This document shows, piece by piece, positions 8,032 to 17,266 of a stretch of 64,000 bases of DNA. Source of the DNA: Arthrobacter saudimassiliensis (GTDB lineage: Bacteria; Actinomycetota; Actinomycetes; Actinomycetales; Micrococcaceae); NCBI GenBank assembly GCA_900016675.1, contig LN483072.1:310001-374000 (forward strand), given 5' to 3'. The notes beneath the pieces are model-generated. The model was not told the DNA's origin, ran no database searches, and saw only the letters and a program-made list of their open reading frames with translations. The position numbers were made by a program, and so were the translations under genes. Each line of letters starts with the position of its first letter. Within the stretch, counting starts at the first letter, position 1.

Positions 8032-8291
8032 CGTCTGTCCCTTCGCGTCGCCGGCCGGGTTTCCCGGCCGATGCAGGGAGACTAGGCCGTCCCGGCGCCT
8101 GCCAACAGGACTTCGCGGACGGAAGCGGTCCGCATTGCCGAGCTTTGCCGAGTTGGGCTCCGCACGGCGGACCACCCGCACCCCCGGACCGATCCGGCCG
8201 GGCCCGCATCCCTCCCTCGCTCGGCACCACTCGCCACCGCTTATCAGGGTGCTGAGGAATAAACCCCGCGCGGCGCTGTGTTGCCGACTAC

Positions 8292-9173
8292 ATGAGCGAG
8301 CAGACCGTAGAACCGAACCTGTCCCCCGTCATCGACCTTTTGGACCTCGGACCCGTGCACCGGCTGGGCTACGGTGCCATGCGCATCGTGGGCGACGGCG
8401 TGTGGGGCGAGCCCGAGAGCCGCGGCACCGCCGTCGAGGTGGTGCGCCGCGCCGTCGAACTGGGCGTCGACTTTATCGACACCGCCGACTCCTACGGGCC
8501 GAACATCAGCGAGGAGATCATCGCCGAGGCCCTCTACCCCTACCCGGAGGGGCTGCGGATCGCCACCAAGGTGGGCTTCGTGCGCACCGGTCCGGACGTG
8601 TGGGTGCCGGTCGGCCGGCCGGAGTACCTGCGCCAGCAGACCGAGCTGAGCCTGCGCAAGCTCAAGGTCGACGCGCTGGACCTGCTGCAGCTGCACCGGA
8701 TCGATCCCAAGGTCGACGCCGAAGAGCAGTTCGCCGTCCTGCGGGACCTGCAGCAGGAGGGCAAGGTGAAGGCCCTGGGCCTGTCCCAGGTCACCGTGGA
8801 GCAGCTGCAGGCCGCGGAAAAGTATTTCACCGTGTCCACCGTGCAGAACCGCTACAACCTCACCGACCGCTCTTCCGAAGACGTGCTCGAGTACGCCGAG
8901 GCCAACGGCATCGGCTTCATTCCCTGGGCGCCGATCTCCGCCGGCGAGCTGGCGCAGCCGGGCGGACCGGTGGACGACGCCGCCCGCCGGCTGGGTGCCA
9001 CCACCTCCCAGGTCGCGCTGGCCTGGCTGCTGCGCCGCTCCCCCGTGATGATGCCGATTCCCGGCACCGGCTCGGTGCAGCACCTGGAGGAGAACATGGC
9101 CGCCGCGTCGCTGCAGCTCGACGACGCCACCTTCGAGGAGCTCGACGCCGCCGGCCGCGCCGCCGCGAAGTAA
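8292..9173 (+). CDS. Aldo/keto reductase
   Basis: NADPH-dependent oxidoreductase of 293 residues with a TIM barrel. The catalytic tetrad is visible: Asp and Tyr in [10 protein letters not shown], Lys in IATKVGF and His in LLQLHRID. The C-terminal [13 protein letters not shown] segment is the cofactor-binding region. ATG 8292 lacks a clear ribosome binding site. The 260-base divergent gap to the VOC gene contains a tandem TTGCCGAG pair (8136-8143 and 8146-8153), which may be regulatory. The next gene encodes a DJ-1/PfpI protein 43 bases downstream, so the two may form a carbonyl-stress unit; this is inferred. Confidence 0.9.
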   Translation: MSEQTVEPNLSPVIDLLDLGPVHRLGYGAMRIVGDGVWGEPESRGTAVEVVRRAVELGVDFIDTADSYGPNISEEIIAEALYPYPEGLRIATKVGFVRTGPDVWVPVGRPEYLRQQTELSLRKLKVDALDLLQLHRIDPKVDAEEQFAVLRDLQQEGKVKALGLSQVTVEQLQAAEKYFTVSTVQNRYNLTDRSSEDVLEYAEANGIGFIPWAPISAGELAQPGGPVDDAARRLGATTSQVALAWLLRRSPVMMPIPGTGSVQHLEENMAAASLQLDDATFEELDAAGRAAAK

Positions 9174-9216
9174 CACCGGCAGATCCACCCCCACCCCCCA
9201 CTCAAGGAGGACCCCC

Positions 9217-9930
9217 ATGTCGAACATCCTGATGGTCGTATCCGCCGCCGATTCCCTCACCATGAAGGACGGCTCCGAGCATCCCACCGGCTTCTGGGCG
9301 GAGGAGCTCGTGGAGGGCCACCGCACCCTGATGGAGGCCGGCCACACCGTCACCTTCGCCACCCCGGGCGGCAGGCGCCCCACCGTGGACCAGGTCAGCC
9401 TTGACCCGTCCCAGGCCGGCGGCGAGGACCGCGCCGCCGAGCTGCGCCGCTACCTGGACACCCTGGCCCCGGAGCTGGAGCACCCGCTGGCCCTGGCCGA
9501 CGTCGACCCCGCCGGCTACGTCGCCGTCGTCATCCCCGGCGGCCACGGCCCGATGACCGACCTGGCCTTCGATCCGGAGATGGGCCGGATCCTGGTCGCC
9601 GCGAACGACGCCGGGCTGATCATCGCCCCGTACTGCCACGGCCCGGCCGCCCTGCTCAGCGCCGTGACCGGGGATGGCTCGTTCGCCTTCGCCGGCCGCC
9701 GGCTCACGGTGTTCACGAACGAGGAGGAGCTGGCCGGCGGCACCGGGGAGAACACCCCCTGGATGGTCGCCGACGCCCTGGCTGAAAAGGGCGCGGTGGT
9801 GGACGCCGGCCCGGCCTGGAGCAGCTTCGTGGTCCGCGACGGCAACCTGATCACCGGCCAGAATCCGCAGTCCTCCGTGGCCACCGCCGCCGCCGTGCTG
9901 TCCGCGCTCGACGGCGACGACGAGCTCTGA
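9217..9930 (+). CDS. DJ-1/PfpI (Hsp31-like) type 1 glutamine amidotransferase-domain protein
   Basis: Cytoplasmic protein of 237 residues. The nucleophile elbow APYCHGPAAL places the catalytic Cys at residue 140, and GGHGPMTDL holds the acidic/oxyanion region. Members act as glyoxalase III, deglycase-like or chaperone proteins. A strong ribosome binding site AAGGAGG (9204-9210) precedes ATG 9217. It follows an aldo/keto reductase and overlaps the next gene by one base (TGATG), so translation is coupled. Glyoxalase III-like function is likely from length and motif but not proven. Confidence 0.87.
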   Translation: MSNILMVVSAADSLTMKDGSEHPTGFWAEELVEGHRTLMEAGHTVTFATPGGRRPTVDQVSLDPSQAGGEDRAAELRRYLDTLAPELEHPLALADVDPAGYVAVVIPGGHGPMTDLAFDPEMGRILVAANDAGLIIAPYCHGPAALLSAVTGDGSFAFAGRRLTVFTNEEELAGGTGENTPWMVADALAEKGAVVDAGPAWSSFVVRDGNLITGQNPQSSVATAAAVLSALDGDDEL

Positions 9931-10781
9931 TGAGCCGCGTCCTGATTGCCGGCTGCGGCGATCTGGGCACCGAGGCCGGCCTGCGGTTCGCCGCGGCCGG
10001 CTTCGCCGTGTCCGGATGGCGGCGCAGCCCGGAGAAGCTGCCCGCCCCGATCGAGGGCGCCGCGGCCGACCTCGCCGACGCCGGCCTGCCGCCGGTGCCC
10101 GCGGACACCGACGTCGTGGTCATTACCCCCGCCGCCCGGGAACGCAGCGAGGCCGCCTACCGGGCCACCTATCGGGACGGCACCGCGCATGTGCTGGACG
10201 CGCTGGAACGGGACGGGGTGCACCCGCGCCGGATCCTGCTGGTCTCCTCCACCGCGGTGTATGGCGACGCCGACGGCGGCCGGGTGGACGAGCTCACGCC
10301 CACGGACCCGGCGTCGGCCACCGGGGCGGTGCTGCGCGAGGCCGAGCAGCTGCTGCTGGCGCGCCGCCCGGACGCGGTGGTGCTGCGGCTGGCCGGAATC
10401 TACGGGCCGGGCCGCACCCGGCTGATCGACCAGGTGCGCTCCGGTGCCGCCGTCGTCCGCCCCGGGCAGCTGACCAACCGCATCCACCGCGACGACGCCG
10501 CCGCCGCGCTGGTGCACCTGGCCGGGCTGGCCGATCCGGCGTCGCTGTACCTGGGCGTGGACGACGAGCCGGTGGAGCAGGCCGAGGTGCTGGCCTTCCT
10601 GGCCGCCGAGCTGGGACTGCCCGCCCCGGCGGCGGATCCCGACGCCGGAGCCTCCCCCCGGGGCGGCAACCGGCGGCTCAGCAACGCCCGGCTGCGCGGC
10701 TCCGGCTTCACCTTCACCTATCCCACGTATCGGGAGGGCTACCGGGCGGTGCTGGCCGGCACCGGCGTCCGGCACCCCTGA
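9930..10781 (+). CDS. NAD(P)-dependent epimerase/dehydratase (atypical SDR, YeeZ-like)
   Basis: Extended/atypical SDR of 283 residues. The N-terminal nucleotide-binding loop GCGDLGTEAG departs slightly from GxxGxxG; SSTAVYGD supplies the Ser and Tyr of the active site region, but the usual YxxxK lysine is not obvious, as in YeeZ-like proteins. ATG 9930 overlaps the stop of the DJ-1 gene. A perfect 20-bp hairpin terminator follows 14 bases after the stop. Substrate unknown. Confidence 0.82.
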   Translation: MSRVLIAGCGDLGTEAGLRFAAAGFAVSGWRRSPEKLPAPIEGAAADLADAGLPPVPADTDVVVITPAARERSEAAYRATYRDGTAHVLDALERDGVHPRRILLVSSTAVYGDADGGRVDELTPTDPASATGAVLREAEQLLLARRPDAVVLRLAGIYGPGRTRLIDQVRSGAAVVRPGQLTNRIHRDDAAAALVHLAGLADPASLYLGVDDEPVEQAEVLAFLAAELGLPAPAADPDAGASPRGGNRRLSNARLRGSGFTFTYPTYREGYRAVLAGTGVRHP

Positions 10782-10795
10782 CCGGGCTGCACAGT

Positions 10796-10837
10796 GCAAA
10801 GGAGGCCGCTTCCCCGTGGGGGAAGCGGCCTCCTTTG
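10796..10837. terminator. Bidirectional hairpin terminator
   Basis: Perfect 20-bp inverted repeat GCAAAGGAGGCCGCTTCCCC (10796-10815) / 10818-10837 with a 2-base loop. It sits between two convergent genes; the AAA/TTT at the stem base gives a short U-tract in both directions. Confidence 0.9.
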
Positions 10838-10852
10838 CGTGCGTGGCGGGGC

Positions 10853-11308
10853 TCAGCCCTTCGGAATGGGCGGGCCGAGGTAGAGCAGCACCGAGAACAC
10901 CACCGCGACGCCGACCAGCGCCACCAGCGCGGCGGCCACGGGGCGCCGGAGCACCAGCGCGGCGACCCTGTCCGGGAAGGTGGCCGGCTCCTCGCCGCCG
11001 GGCGCCATCCGCCAACCGCCCTCGAGCATGCCGCGCCGGTCCACCGACTTCTCGAAGGGGATGGTGGCCCAGGGCACGACGGCGAGCAGCACGCCCGGCA
11101 CGCCGGTGCGGGCCGGCCACTTCTGGTTGGCCCAGACGAACACGGTGACCGCGGCGTAGGAGAGGAAGACGAAGCCGTGCAGGCCGCCGGCGATCGGCGT
11201 GAACGACTCGTTGCCGAAGCCGTACTTGGTCACCAGGGCCGCGATCAGCAGGGTCCACGTCACGGCCTCGGCGAAGGCGAGGGTGGTGAACAGTTTCCGG
11301 GGGGTCAT
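10853..11308 (-). CDS. DUF3817 family integral membrane protein
   Basis: Small inner-membrane protein, 151 residues, with three or four helices. The first helix (KLFTTLAFAEAVTWTLLIAAL) and the GGLHGFVFLSYAAVTVFVW segment are typical of DUF3817. The C-terminus has another helix and a positively charged linker. ATG 11308 is taken as start; a GTG at 11329 is in frame, and the GGAAGG sequence that could serve the ATG would lie inside that longer reading, so the start is uncertain. A CATAAT -10-like box is at 11350-11345. Function of the family is unknown. Confidence 0.8.
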   Translation of the reverse strand: MTPRKLFTTLAFAEAVTWTLLIAALVTKYGFGNESFTPIAGGLHGFVFLSYAAVTVFVWANQKWPARTGVPGVLLAVVPWATIPFEKSVDRRGMLEGGWRMAPGGEEPATFPDRVAALVLRRPVAAALVALVGVAVVFSVLLYLGPPIPKG

Positions 11309-11390
11309 GGCGATGCGCTTACCTTCCACATGGACGTTGCCAACATTATGTCAGCATCGCGGCGGGGGCCCCTAATCCCCGGGCGCAGGA

Positions 11391-12809
11391 TCAGCTCCCC
11401 CGGGGCAGGAGCAGCACTTCGGCGGGGGCCCCGCTGCCACGGACGAACAGCAGGCTGTCGCCGTCCACGAGCGGACCCAAGGGTGCGCTGTCGCCCTCGA
11501 AATCGGTCCTGGCCCGCACCTGACCGGTGGCGGCGTCGACGGCCAGCAGCCGGTGGCGGCTCCAGGGGGTGCCGTCATCGCGGCCGTGGACGGCGGGGTC
11601 ATGGGACGAGGCGAAGACGTAGGCCGTGCCGCCGGCCAGGACGGCGCGCAGCTCCGCGGCCGCGAACGGCGGTGCGCTCTCATCCGCTGCAGTGTCACCG
11701 GAAAGGCCCGCCGTCCACCGGGCTCCTGCGCCGCCGGCGTCCAGGGCATGCACGGCTCCGCCGGAACGGACCAGGACGGTGGGACCCTCGGCCATGATCT
11801 CCACCGCATCCGGGAGGCCGGCGTAGGCCGCCTGCGGCGCGGGCACGGTGCCGAGCACCTCTTTCTCTCCCCGGGCGTCCAGCCGCAGCACGTCAAGGAC
11901 ATCATCCCTGCCGTCCGCGCCGCCGGGCCGGCGTTCGGTGACCAGGAAGCCCGCCGCATCGGCGGTCAGCGCCCCGAATTCGGTGCCGCTGCGGCGGACC
12001 ACCAGGCGGTTTCCGTCGGCACGGTCGAAGAGCTCGATGACGCCACCGTCGGACACCGCCAGCACGCCGCCGGACACGGCAACGGAGGTCCGGTCTCCGA
12101 CGGCGGCTCCGCTGTCCGCCCGCCACTGCTGCACCGCCGCCCCGGTGTCCACGGTGCTTTCGTCAGCCGCCGCGGTGCCGGGGGCGGTGTCGTCCCCGGC
12201 ACCGGCGTCCAGGGCACCGGGGTCCAGGGCGGTCAGGGCGCCGCCGGCCAGGTAATACAGCACGCCGGCGTCGACGGCGAGAACGGGAAACTCCCCTACC
12301 GCGGCGAGCGCCTCCGCCCGGCCGGTGGCCAGGTCGTAGCGCCCGATTTCGCGGACGTCGTCGCCGACGGTGCCGGCGATCCGTTCGTCGGCGAAGTAGA
12401 GGTAGCCGTCGGCGATCACCGGCGCGGTCTCCCGGCTCAGCCGGGTGCTGCCCTTGCTCAGCGACCGGCCTTCGTAGTCAGGCTCCGGAAGCGACGCGGG
12501 GACGGCGCCGGTGCGGTAGTCGGTCACGGCCACGCCGCTGTCGGTGTAGGAGAACAGCCAGCCGTCCACCGCCTCGGTGTGGCCGCTGTATCGGTATGCG
12601 GCGTTTTCCACCGGAACCCGCTGCAGCTGCTCCGCCGGCTGGCCTTCGCCGTCGAACACGTTGATCCACGGGTGTGCGCCGGTGTGGAAGGACGGCGGTC
12701 CGGAGGCGGAGGCCGCCCGGCTTTCCTCCGCGGCGCCGGTGCAGCCGGCGAGCAGCAGGGCGGCCGCCAGCGCAGGCGCGAGCAGCATGGTTGAGGTGCG
12801 GTTCGGCAT
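11391..12809 (-). CDS. Lipoprotein with PQQ-like beta-propeller repeats
   Basis: Secreted lipoprotein of 472 residues: basic N-terminus, hydrophobic segment and lipobox LAGC with Cys23 as lipid attachment site. The rest is repeated VxADGxLYFxDxRxxG / LxALDxxTG blades, the pattern of PQQ-like (quinoprotein alcohol dehydrogenase-type) propellers, without clear PQQ-binding residues. An acidic, low-complexity insert (around residues 205-225) interrupts the propeller. ATG 12809 is preceded by GGGGGGAAC. The gap to tenA is 38 bases. Probably a surface scaffold or binding protein; function not recognised. Confidence 0.75.
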   Translation of the reverse strand: MPNRTSTMLLAPALAAALLLAGCTGAAEESRAASASGPPSFHTGAHPWINVFDGEGQPAEQLQRVPVENAAYRYSGHTEAVDGWLFSYTDSGVAVTDYRTGAVPASLPEPDYEGRSLSKGSTRLSRETAPVIADGYLYFADERIAGTVGDDVREIGRYDLATGRAEALAAVGEFPVLAVDAGVLYYLAGGALTALDPGALDAGAGDDTAPGTAAADESTVDTGAAVQQWRADSGAAVGDRTSVAVSGGVLAVSDGGVIELFDRADGNRLVVRRSGTEFGALTADAAGFLVTERRPGGADGRDDVLDVLRLDARGEKEVLGTVPAPQAAYAGLPDAVEIMAEGPTVLVRSGGAVHALDAGGAGARWTAGLSGDTAADESAPPFAAAELRAVLAGGTAYVFASSHDPAVHGRDDGTPWSRHRLLAVDAATGQVRARTDFEGDSAPLGPLVDGDSLLFVRGSGAPAEVLLLPRGS

Positions 12810-12847
12810 CGTTCCCCCGATCGGTGCCCGGACAGATGCCTGTGAGC

Positions 12848-13639
12848 CTACCCTGTTGGCTCGCCGATGCCGCCGACCGGAGCCGGCACGTCCTCGCGCA
12901 GTCCCTGGGCAAAGAACGCCAGTTCCCATTCCATCGACGTGGCGAAGGCTGCCGCTGCCGCGTCCCGCTCCGGGGCGCCGTCGGCCGCGGCCAGTGCCTG
13001 CTCCAGCAGCGCGACGGCGCGGGCCGTGGCCTCGCTGAACCCCGTCGCGCTGTAGGTCTGCACCCAGTCCCGGTAGGGGCCGGCGGAATCGGTGCGCGGC
13101 AGCAGCCGCGCACCGACGTCGGCGTACAGCCAGAAGCAGGGCAGCACCGCGGCGACCGTGCGCAGATAGCGCTGGGCGCGCGGGGCCGCCGCGTAGTCGC
13201 TCCCCAGGTGGGCGAGGTAGCCGCGGGTGACCGGCGACGGCGATACGGGGGCCGCGGCCAGCCGGCTGCGGTGCAGGTGCTGTTCCTCTTCGATGCAGGC
13301 CTGTGCCTGGACGGCCCAGAAGGTCCGGGCCTGCTCGTCGTCGGCCAGGTCGGCACACCGAGCCAGGGCGTCGGCGTACCCCCCGAGATACAGCGCGTCC
13401 TGGGCGAGATAGGTGTCGAACGCCGCGGCGGGCAGGCTGCCGTCGGCCAGCCCGCCGAGGAACTCCAGCGCGTAGACGCGCTGCCGCGTCGCCGCCGTGC
13501 GGCGCCACAGCTCCTCCGTGAGCGGCCCGGCTGCCGCGGGCCGGGGTCCGTCCAAGGACTCGTCGGAAGTGGAGGACGCGGCTGCGGAGCCGGGCTGCGT
13601 GGGGGCGGTCAGGTCCTGATCGGCCATGTGCGGGCTCAT
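12848..13639 (-). CDS. tenA: TenA family aminopyrimidine aminohydrolase (thiaminase II)
   Basis: Hydrolyses the aminopyrimidine of degraded thiamine to HMP for salvage. 263 residues, with the conserved Asp81, the active-site Cys168 in AVLPCFWLYADVG and the C-terminal Glu in SMEWELAFF. The N-terminal 38 residues are a Ser/Pro-rich extension not seen in typical TenA (about 225 residues); ATG at 13627 is an alternative start. ATG 13639 overlaps the thiD stop by 4 bases (ATGA). Last gene of the thi operon under the TPP riboswitch, which supports the salvage role. Confidence 0.9.
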   Translation of the reverse strand: MSPHMADQDLTAPTQPGSAAASSTSDESLDGPRPAAAGPLTEELWRRTAATRQRVYALEFLGGLADGSLPAAAFDTYLAQDALYLGGYADALARCADLADDEQARTFWAVQAQACIEEEQHLHRSRLAAAPVSPSPVTRGYLAHLGSDYAAAPRAQRYLRTVAAVLPCFWLYADVGARLLPRTDSAGPYRDWVQTYSATGFSEATARAVALLEQALAAADGAPERDAAAAAFATSMEWELAFFAQGLREDVPAPVGGIGEPTG

Positions 13640-14550
13640 CGTGAGGTCCCTTCGGATGCGGCGGCGCGCAGGGGCCCGGCCAGGCCGCGCTCCCAGACGC
13701 CGTGGAAGTGGTGGATGGGTCCGTGCCCGGAGCCGACATGCAGCTCATCGGCGTGCTGCAGCGCTTCCTGCAGCCAGTCCTTGGCGGCCCGCAGGGCCGC
13801 CTCCCAGCTGCCGAGCCGAGGGTACAGGGTGGCCAGGGCGGAGGACAGCGAGCAGCCGGTGCCATGCGTGTTCGCCGTCTGCACCCGCGGCGTCCGGACT
13901 TCCGTGACCGGCCCGGCGGCGGACACCAGCGCGTCCGGGCTGCCGGCATCCGCGGCCAGGTGCCCGCCCTTGGCCAGGACGAGGACCCGGTGCCGGGCGG
14001 CGAGGGCTTGGGCCTGTTCCAGCGCTTCGGTCCAGCTGCCGGCTTCTCCGGTGCCGAGCAGGGCGGCCAGCTCCGGCAGGTTCGGCGTCACCAGGTCCGC
14101 CCGGTGCAGCAGGTCGCGCACCGCGTCCTCCGCGGCGGCGTCGAGCAGCCGGTCGCCGCTGGTGGCCACCATCACCGGATCCAGCACGACGGCGGGCGGG
14201 CGCACCCGGTCCAGCCAGGCCGTGACGGCGGCGGCGACGTCGGCGCGGCCCAGCATTCCGATCTTCACCGCGTCGATCTGCACATCGTCGGAGACGGCGT
14301 CCAGCTGCTCGGCCAGGAAGGACACCGGCGGGGTGTGGATGGCGCGAACGCCGTGGGTGTTCTGCGCCACCAGGGCGGTCACCACGGCCATGCCGTAGCC
14401 GCCGTTGGCCGCGATGGACTTCAGGTCCGCCTGGATGCCCGCTCCCCCGGTCGGGTCGGTGCCGGCGATGCTGAGCACCCGAGGCACGGAGCGGGTTCCG
14501 GCGGCGGTGTCCGCCGGCGCCCCGGCGGCCCGGCCGGTGGACCCGCTCAT
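13636..14550 (-). CDS. thiD: Hydroxymethylpyrimidine/phosphomethylpyrimidine kinase ThiD
   Basis: Phosphorylates HMP to HMP-P and HMP-PP. 304 residues of the PfkB/ribokinase fold: SIAGTDPTGGAGIQADLK (substrate loop), KIGMLG, DPVMVATSG, and the anion hole/catalytic base motif NTHGTGCSLSSALA. ATG 14550 gives an ATGA overlap with the thiE stop and has GGGAG upstream, so I prefer it to GTG 14559. Third gene of the thiM-thiE-thiD-tenA operon. Confidence 0.95.
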   Translation of the reverse strand: MSGSTGRAAGAPADTAAGTRSVPRVLSIAGTDPTGGAGIQADLKSIAANGGYGMAVVTALVAQNTHGVRAIHTPPVSFLAEQLDAVSDDVQIDAVKIGMLGRADVAAAVTAWLDRVRPPAVVLDPVMVATSGDRLLDAAAEDAVRDLLHRADLVTPNLPELAALLGTGEAGSWTEALEQAQALAARHRVLVLAKGGHLAADAGSPDALVSAAGPVTEVRTPRVQTANTHGTGCSLSSALATLYPRLGSWEAALRAAKDWLQEALQHADELHVGSGHGPIHHFHGVWERGLAGPLRAAASEGTSR

Positions 14551-15245
14551 CGGTTCCACTCCCGGACCAGGTCGGCGGCGGCCTGCCGTGGATCGGCGGC
14601 GGCGCAGACCGCGGAGACGACCGCGACGCCGCTCGCTCCGGCGGCGCGCAGCGGCGCGACGTCGGCGGCCGTGACCCCGCCGATCGCGACGCAGGGCACC
14701 GGGGCCGCGGCCGCGAACCGGGCGAAGCCGTCGATGCCCAGCGGTTCGGGGTGGTCCTTCTTGGTGGCGGTGGGCCGGATGACGCCGGCGCCCAGATGGT
14801 CCACGGTTCCGGCCGGCAGGGCGGCGAGCGCGGCCAGGTGCTCGGGCGTGTTGGCGGTCAGCCCGACGACGGCGTCGGGGCCGACCAGCTGCCGCACCGC
14901 CGCCACGGGCAGGTCGGATTGGCCCACATGCACGCCGTGCACGGCCGCGCCCGCGGCCCGGGCGGCAAGGTAGAGGTCCACCCGGTCATCGACCAGCACC
15001 AGGGCGCGGTCTCCCACCGCCTCGGCAACGGCCAGCACCCTGGCATAAAACTCGGCGGCAGAGGCGTCCTTTTCCCGCACCTGGACGGTGCGGATGCCGC
15101 CGGCGACGGCGGCGCGCACCGTGTCCACCAGGCCGCGGGGCCCGCACTGGGCGGTGTCGGTGACCAGGTAGATGCCGGTGCTGCGGGCCCGGGCGCGGGG
15201 GTCGGCGCCGGTCAGCGGGTCACGGGCCAGGTCCTGGGCGCTCAC
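14547..15245 (-). CDS. thiE: Thiamine phosphate synthase ThiE
   Basis: Joins HMP-PP and thiazole phosphate to thiamine monophosphate. 232 residues, TIM barrel, with [23 protein letters not shown] and the diphosphate-binding segment [12 protein letters not shown]. About 18 residues precede the domain. GTG 15245 overlaps the thiM stop (GTGA). Both partners are delivered by the neighbours ThiM and ThiD, so the operon assembles thiamine from salvaged halves. Confidence 0.95.
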   Translation of the reverse strand: MSAQDLARDPLTGADPRARARSTGIYLVTDTAQCGPRGLVDTVRAAVAGGIRTVQVREKDASAAEFYARVLAVAEAVGDRALVLVDDRVDLYLAARAAGAAVHGVHVGQSDLPVAAVRQLVGPDAVVGLTANTPEHLAALAALPAGTVDHLGAGVIRPTATKKDHPEPLGIDGFARFAAAAPVPCVAIGGVTAADVAPLRAAGASGVAVVSAVCAAADPRQAAADLVREWNR

Positions 15246-16051
15246 GAGATCACCAGCCGGGAGGTGAGGTCGGCGGCGTCGACGGCGGCGAGCGCGTCGA
15301 GGAACGCGACGGCGAAGCTGCCGGGCCCTGCCGCCTGCTCGGCGGCGATTTCCGCCGCGACGGTGTAGACGGCGGTGCCGGCGGCAGCGGCGGCCAGCCG
15401 GTCGACGTCGGGCGCGGCGCCCAGGAAGGCGGCGGTGACGGCGCCCAGGGCGCAGCCACCGCCGGTGATCCGGGTCAGCCAGGGGTGGCCGTTGCCGATC
15501 CGGAGCACGTCCTGCCCGTCGGTGACCAGGTCCACCGACCCGGACACGGCGACCACGGAACCGTACTTGCCGGCCAGCAGCTGCGCCGCCGGCAGCGCAT
15601 CCTCGGGGTTGTCGGTGGCGTCGACGCCGCGGCCGCCGGCACCCTGGCCGGCCAGGGCAATGATCTCGGAGGCGTTGCCGCGGATCACGGCCGGGCGGCG
15701 TTCCAGCAGTTCGGCGGCCAGCCGGGTGCGGACGGGCAGCGAGCCGACGGCCACCGGGTCCAGCACCCAGGGGGTGCCGGCGTCGGCGACGACGACGGCG
15801 GCCTCCGCCATCGCCTCGCGCTGCTCCGCGGTGGGCGTGCCGAGGTTGATCAGCACCCCGGAGGCGATCCGGGCAAACGGTCCGGCTTCCCCGGGAATGT
15901 CGGTCATCGCCGGAGCCGCGCCGAGCGCGAGCAGCGCGTTGGCGGTGAAGTTGGTGACCACCACGTTCGTCAGCGACTGCACCAGCGGCGTGCCGGCGCG
16001 CAGCTGTGCGAGGAGGTCAATGGTCAGGTCTGGAGTCAGGCGAATGCTCAT
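15242..16051 (-). CDS. thiM: Hydroxyethylthiazole kinase ThiM
   Basis: Phosphorylates the thiazole alcohol salvaged from thiamine breakdown. 269 residues, ribokinase-like, with [24 protein letters not shown] at the N-terminus, NASEI, and the catalytic-Cys motif [12 protein letters not shown] 16051 is used because the AAGGGA of the riboswitch 3' end lies 10 bases upstream; the in-frame ATG at 16060 would directly abut it. First gene of the operon; no thiC or thiG is present, so this locus is for salvage. Confidence 0.95.
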   Translation of the reverse strand: MSIRLTPDLTIDLLAQLRAGTPLVQSLTNVVVTNFTANALLALGAAPAMTDIPGEAGPFARIASGVLINLGTPTAEQREAMAEAAVVVADAGTPWVLDPVAVGSLPVRTRLAAELLERRPAVIRGNASEIIALAGQGAGGRGVDATDNPEDALPAAQLLAGKYGSVVAVSGSVDLVTDGQDVLRIGNGHPWLTRITGGGCALGAVTAAFLGAAPDVDRLAAAAAGTAVYTVAAEIAAEQAAGPGSFAVAFLDALAAVDAADLTSRLVIS

Positions 16052-16059
16052 CCGCGACA

Positions 16060-16127
16060 TCCCTTCGCTAGTTCTAACTAGATCAGGTTCGACGGGTCTC
16101 ATCTCAGCCTTGCGGCACCCCGTGTCA
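16060..16127 (-). promoter_or_regulatory. TPP riboswitch (THI element)
   Basis: On the minus strand the conserved blocks appear in order: CACGGGGTGCC, GGCTGAGATGAGACCC, GAACCTGATCTAG and TAGCGAAGGGATG. This matches the THI-box consensus. The final block contains the ribosome binding site (AAGGGA) for thiM, so TPP binding should hide it and block translation rather than act through a terminator. No separate terminator hairpin is seen between it and thiM. Confidence 0.96.
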
Positions 16128-16136
16128 CTGCCTTCG

Positions 16137-16165
16137 ACTGTAGCCCCGCTCACAGGCAGGGGCAA
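16137..16165 (-). promoter_or_regulatory. Promoter of the thi operon
   Basis: Minus-strand TTGCCC (16165-16160), 17-base spacer, TACAGT (16142-16137). Predicted start is a few bases before the first conserved riboswitch block, as expected. Confidence 0.65.
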
Positions 16166-16169
16166 ACCA

Positions 16170-16200
16170 CCGGACCCTGCCCGGAACGGGCAGGGTCCGG
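16170..16200. terminator. Hairpin terminator after the DUF5996 gene
   Basis: Perfect 14-bp stem CCGGACCCTGCCCG (16170-16183) / 16187-16200 with a 3-base loop. It lies 22 bases beyond the DUF5996 stop and just upstream of the thi promoter, insulating the two same-strand units. Confidence 0.8.
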
Positions 16201-16222
16201 CCTGCACCTCGGCGGCAGCGCG

Positions 16223-17131
16223 TCAGCGGCGGTAGGTCAGGGCCTCAGTGGCCCAGTCCAGGTCCGGCCAGGGATCCTGGCGCTGCAGGATGGCGAAGGC
16301 GCTGGAGCAGAAGTCCACCACCGTCCGCTGCGGGTCCGCCGTGGCCAGGGCATCCTCAAGGGGAAGCACGTACTCGCATTCCTGAGCCAGGAACCGGGCG
16401 GCGTCGGGCTTCAGCATGGCCTCGTAGCTTCCGATGTCGCTGACGAACGGATAGGGCAGCACGAAGAAGGACGGCCGTGGAGACTTCGGATCGCCGGGCC
16501 AGAATCCGAACTCGCAGGCCTTCTCGTCGAAGGATCCGGCGGCAATCTCGCCGCGGCCGGGATAGGGCGCCGCCTGGCCGCTGAACAGCGTGCCGGTGAG
16601 GTCCATGGTGCCGAACCAGTAGGCGGGCATCTCCACCTTGCCCCGCCACGGCGCCATGAACGCGGCGATGCTGCGGTATGCGAAATGCAGGTTTTCCAGG
16701 AACAGGGTCACCGCGTCCCGGTCATAGGAGGCGTGCCGGTCGTCCTGGTCGAAGTCGACCGGATCGTGGAACTCCTGCGGCCGGACGTTGATCGGGGTGG
16801 GGGCGTTGATGTCGTCCAGCGCCACCATCAGCTGCTCGTAGAAGCGCTTGACGCTCAGGCCCGGCCCCAGCGGGATCTTCTCCCGCAGGCCGCGGCTGTT
16901 CTGCACGACGACGTGGTGCCGGCGCAGGTTGAAATAGATTTCGAAGTTCGACTCATGCGCCGGAATGATCCCGGTGCCGATCCCGTCGATCGTCAGGAAC
17001 AGGCGGACGTGCGCCCACTCGGGCCGCTGGGGGCTGCGCTCGAGCTTCACCTTGCCCGCCATCTGCAGGAACATGTGCAGCGTATCGGCGGTGGCCTGCC
17101 AGTCGGGGTAGTTCAGGAACCTGGTCTTCAT
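16223..17131 (-). CDS. DUF5996 family protein
   Basis: Conserved protein of 302 residues without signal peptide or membrane helix. It starts with the family-typical W-x-T-x-D-T-L-H-x-F-x-Q-x-x-G-K segment (DWQATADTLHMFLQMAGKVKL is its form here) and contains DDRHASYD, which may hold acidic and His ligands. Length matches the family. No function is known to me. ATG 17131; the 5' gap to the divergent Bcr-type pump is 185 bases. Confidence 0.85.
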   Translation of the reverse strand: MKTRFLNYPDWQATADTLHMFLQMAGKVKLERSPQRPEWAHVRLFLTIDGIGTGIIPAHESNFEIYFNLRRHHVVVQNSRGLREKIPLGPGLSVKRFYEQLMVALDDINAPTPINVRPQEFHDPVDFDQDDRHASYDRDAVTLFLENLHFAYRSIAAFMAPWRGKVEMPAYWFGTMDLTGTLFSGQAAPYPGRGEIAAGSFDEKACEFGFWPGDPKSPRPSFFVLPYPFVSDIGSYEAMLKPDAARFLAQECEYVLPLEDALATADPQRTVVDFCSSAFAILQRQDPWPDLDWATEALTYRR

Positions 17132-17266
17132 CTCCTACGCCTCTCTCGCGGAAACCGGCGCCTCCCCCCGTAGCCCTCCCCTCAGTGTGGGGGCCGGTTC
17201 AGGTGCCGACAAGGGTGCGCGCCGGCGTCCGTGCGGACCCCGGGCGGCGTCATGCAGCTGCCGTAA

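Noticed and set aside
12810-13949. N-terminal extension of the beta-propeller lipoprotein to an 852-residue protein
   Set aside because: The extension lies in another frame over tenA and part of thiD; the lipoprotein has its own ATG, signal peptide and ribosome binding site at 12809.
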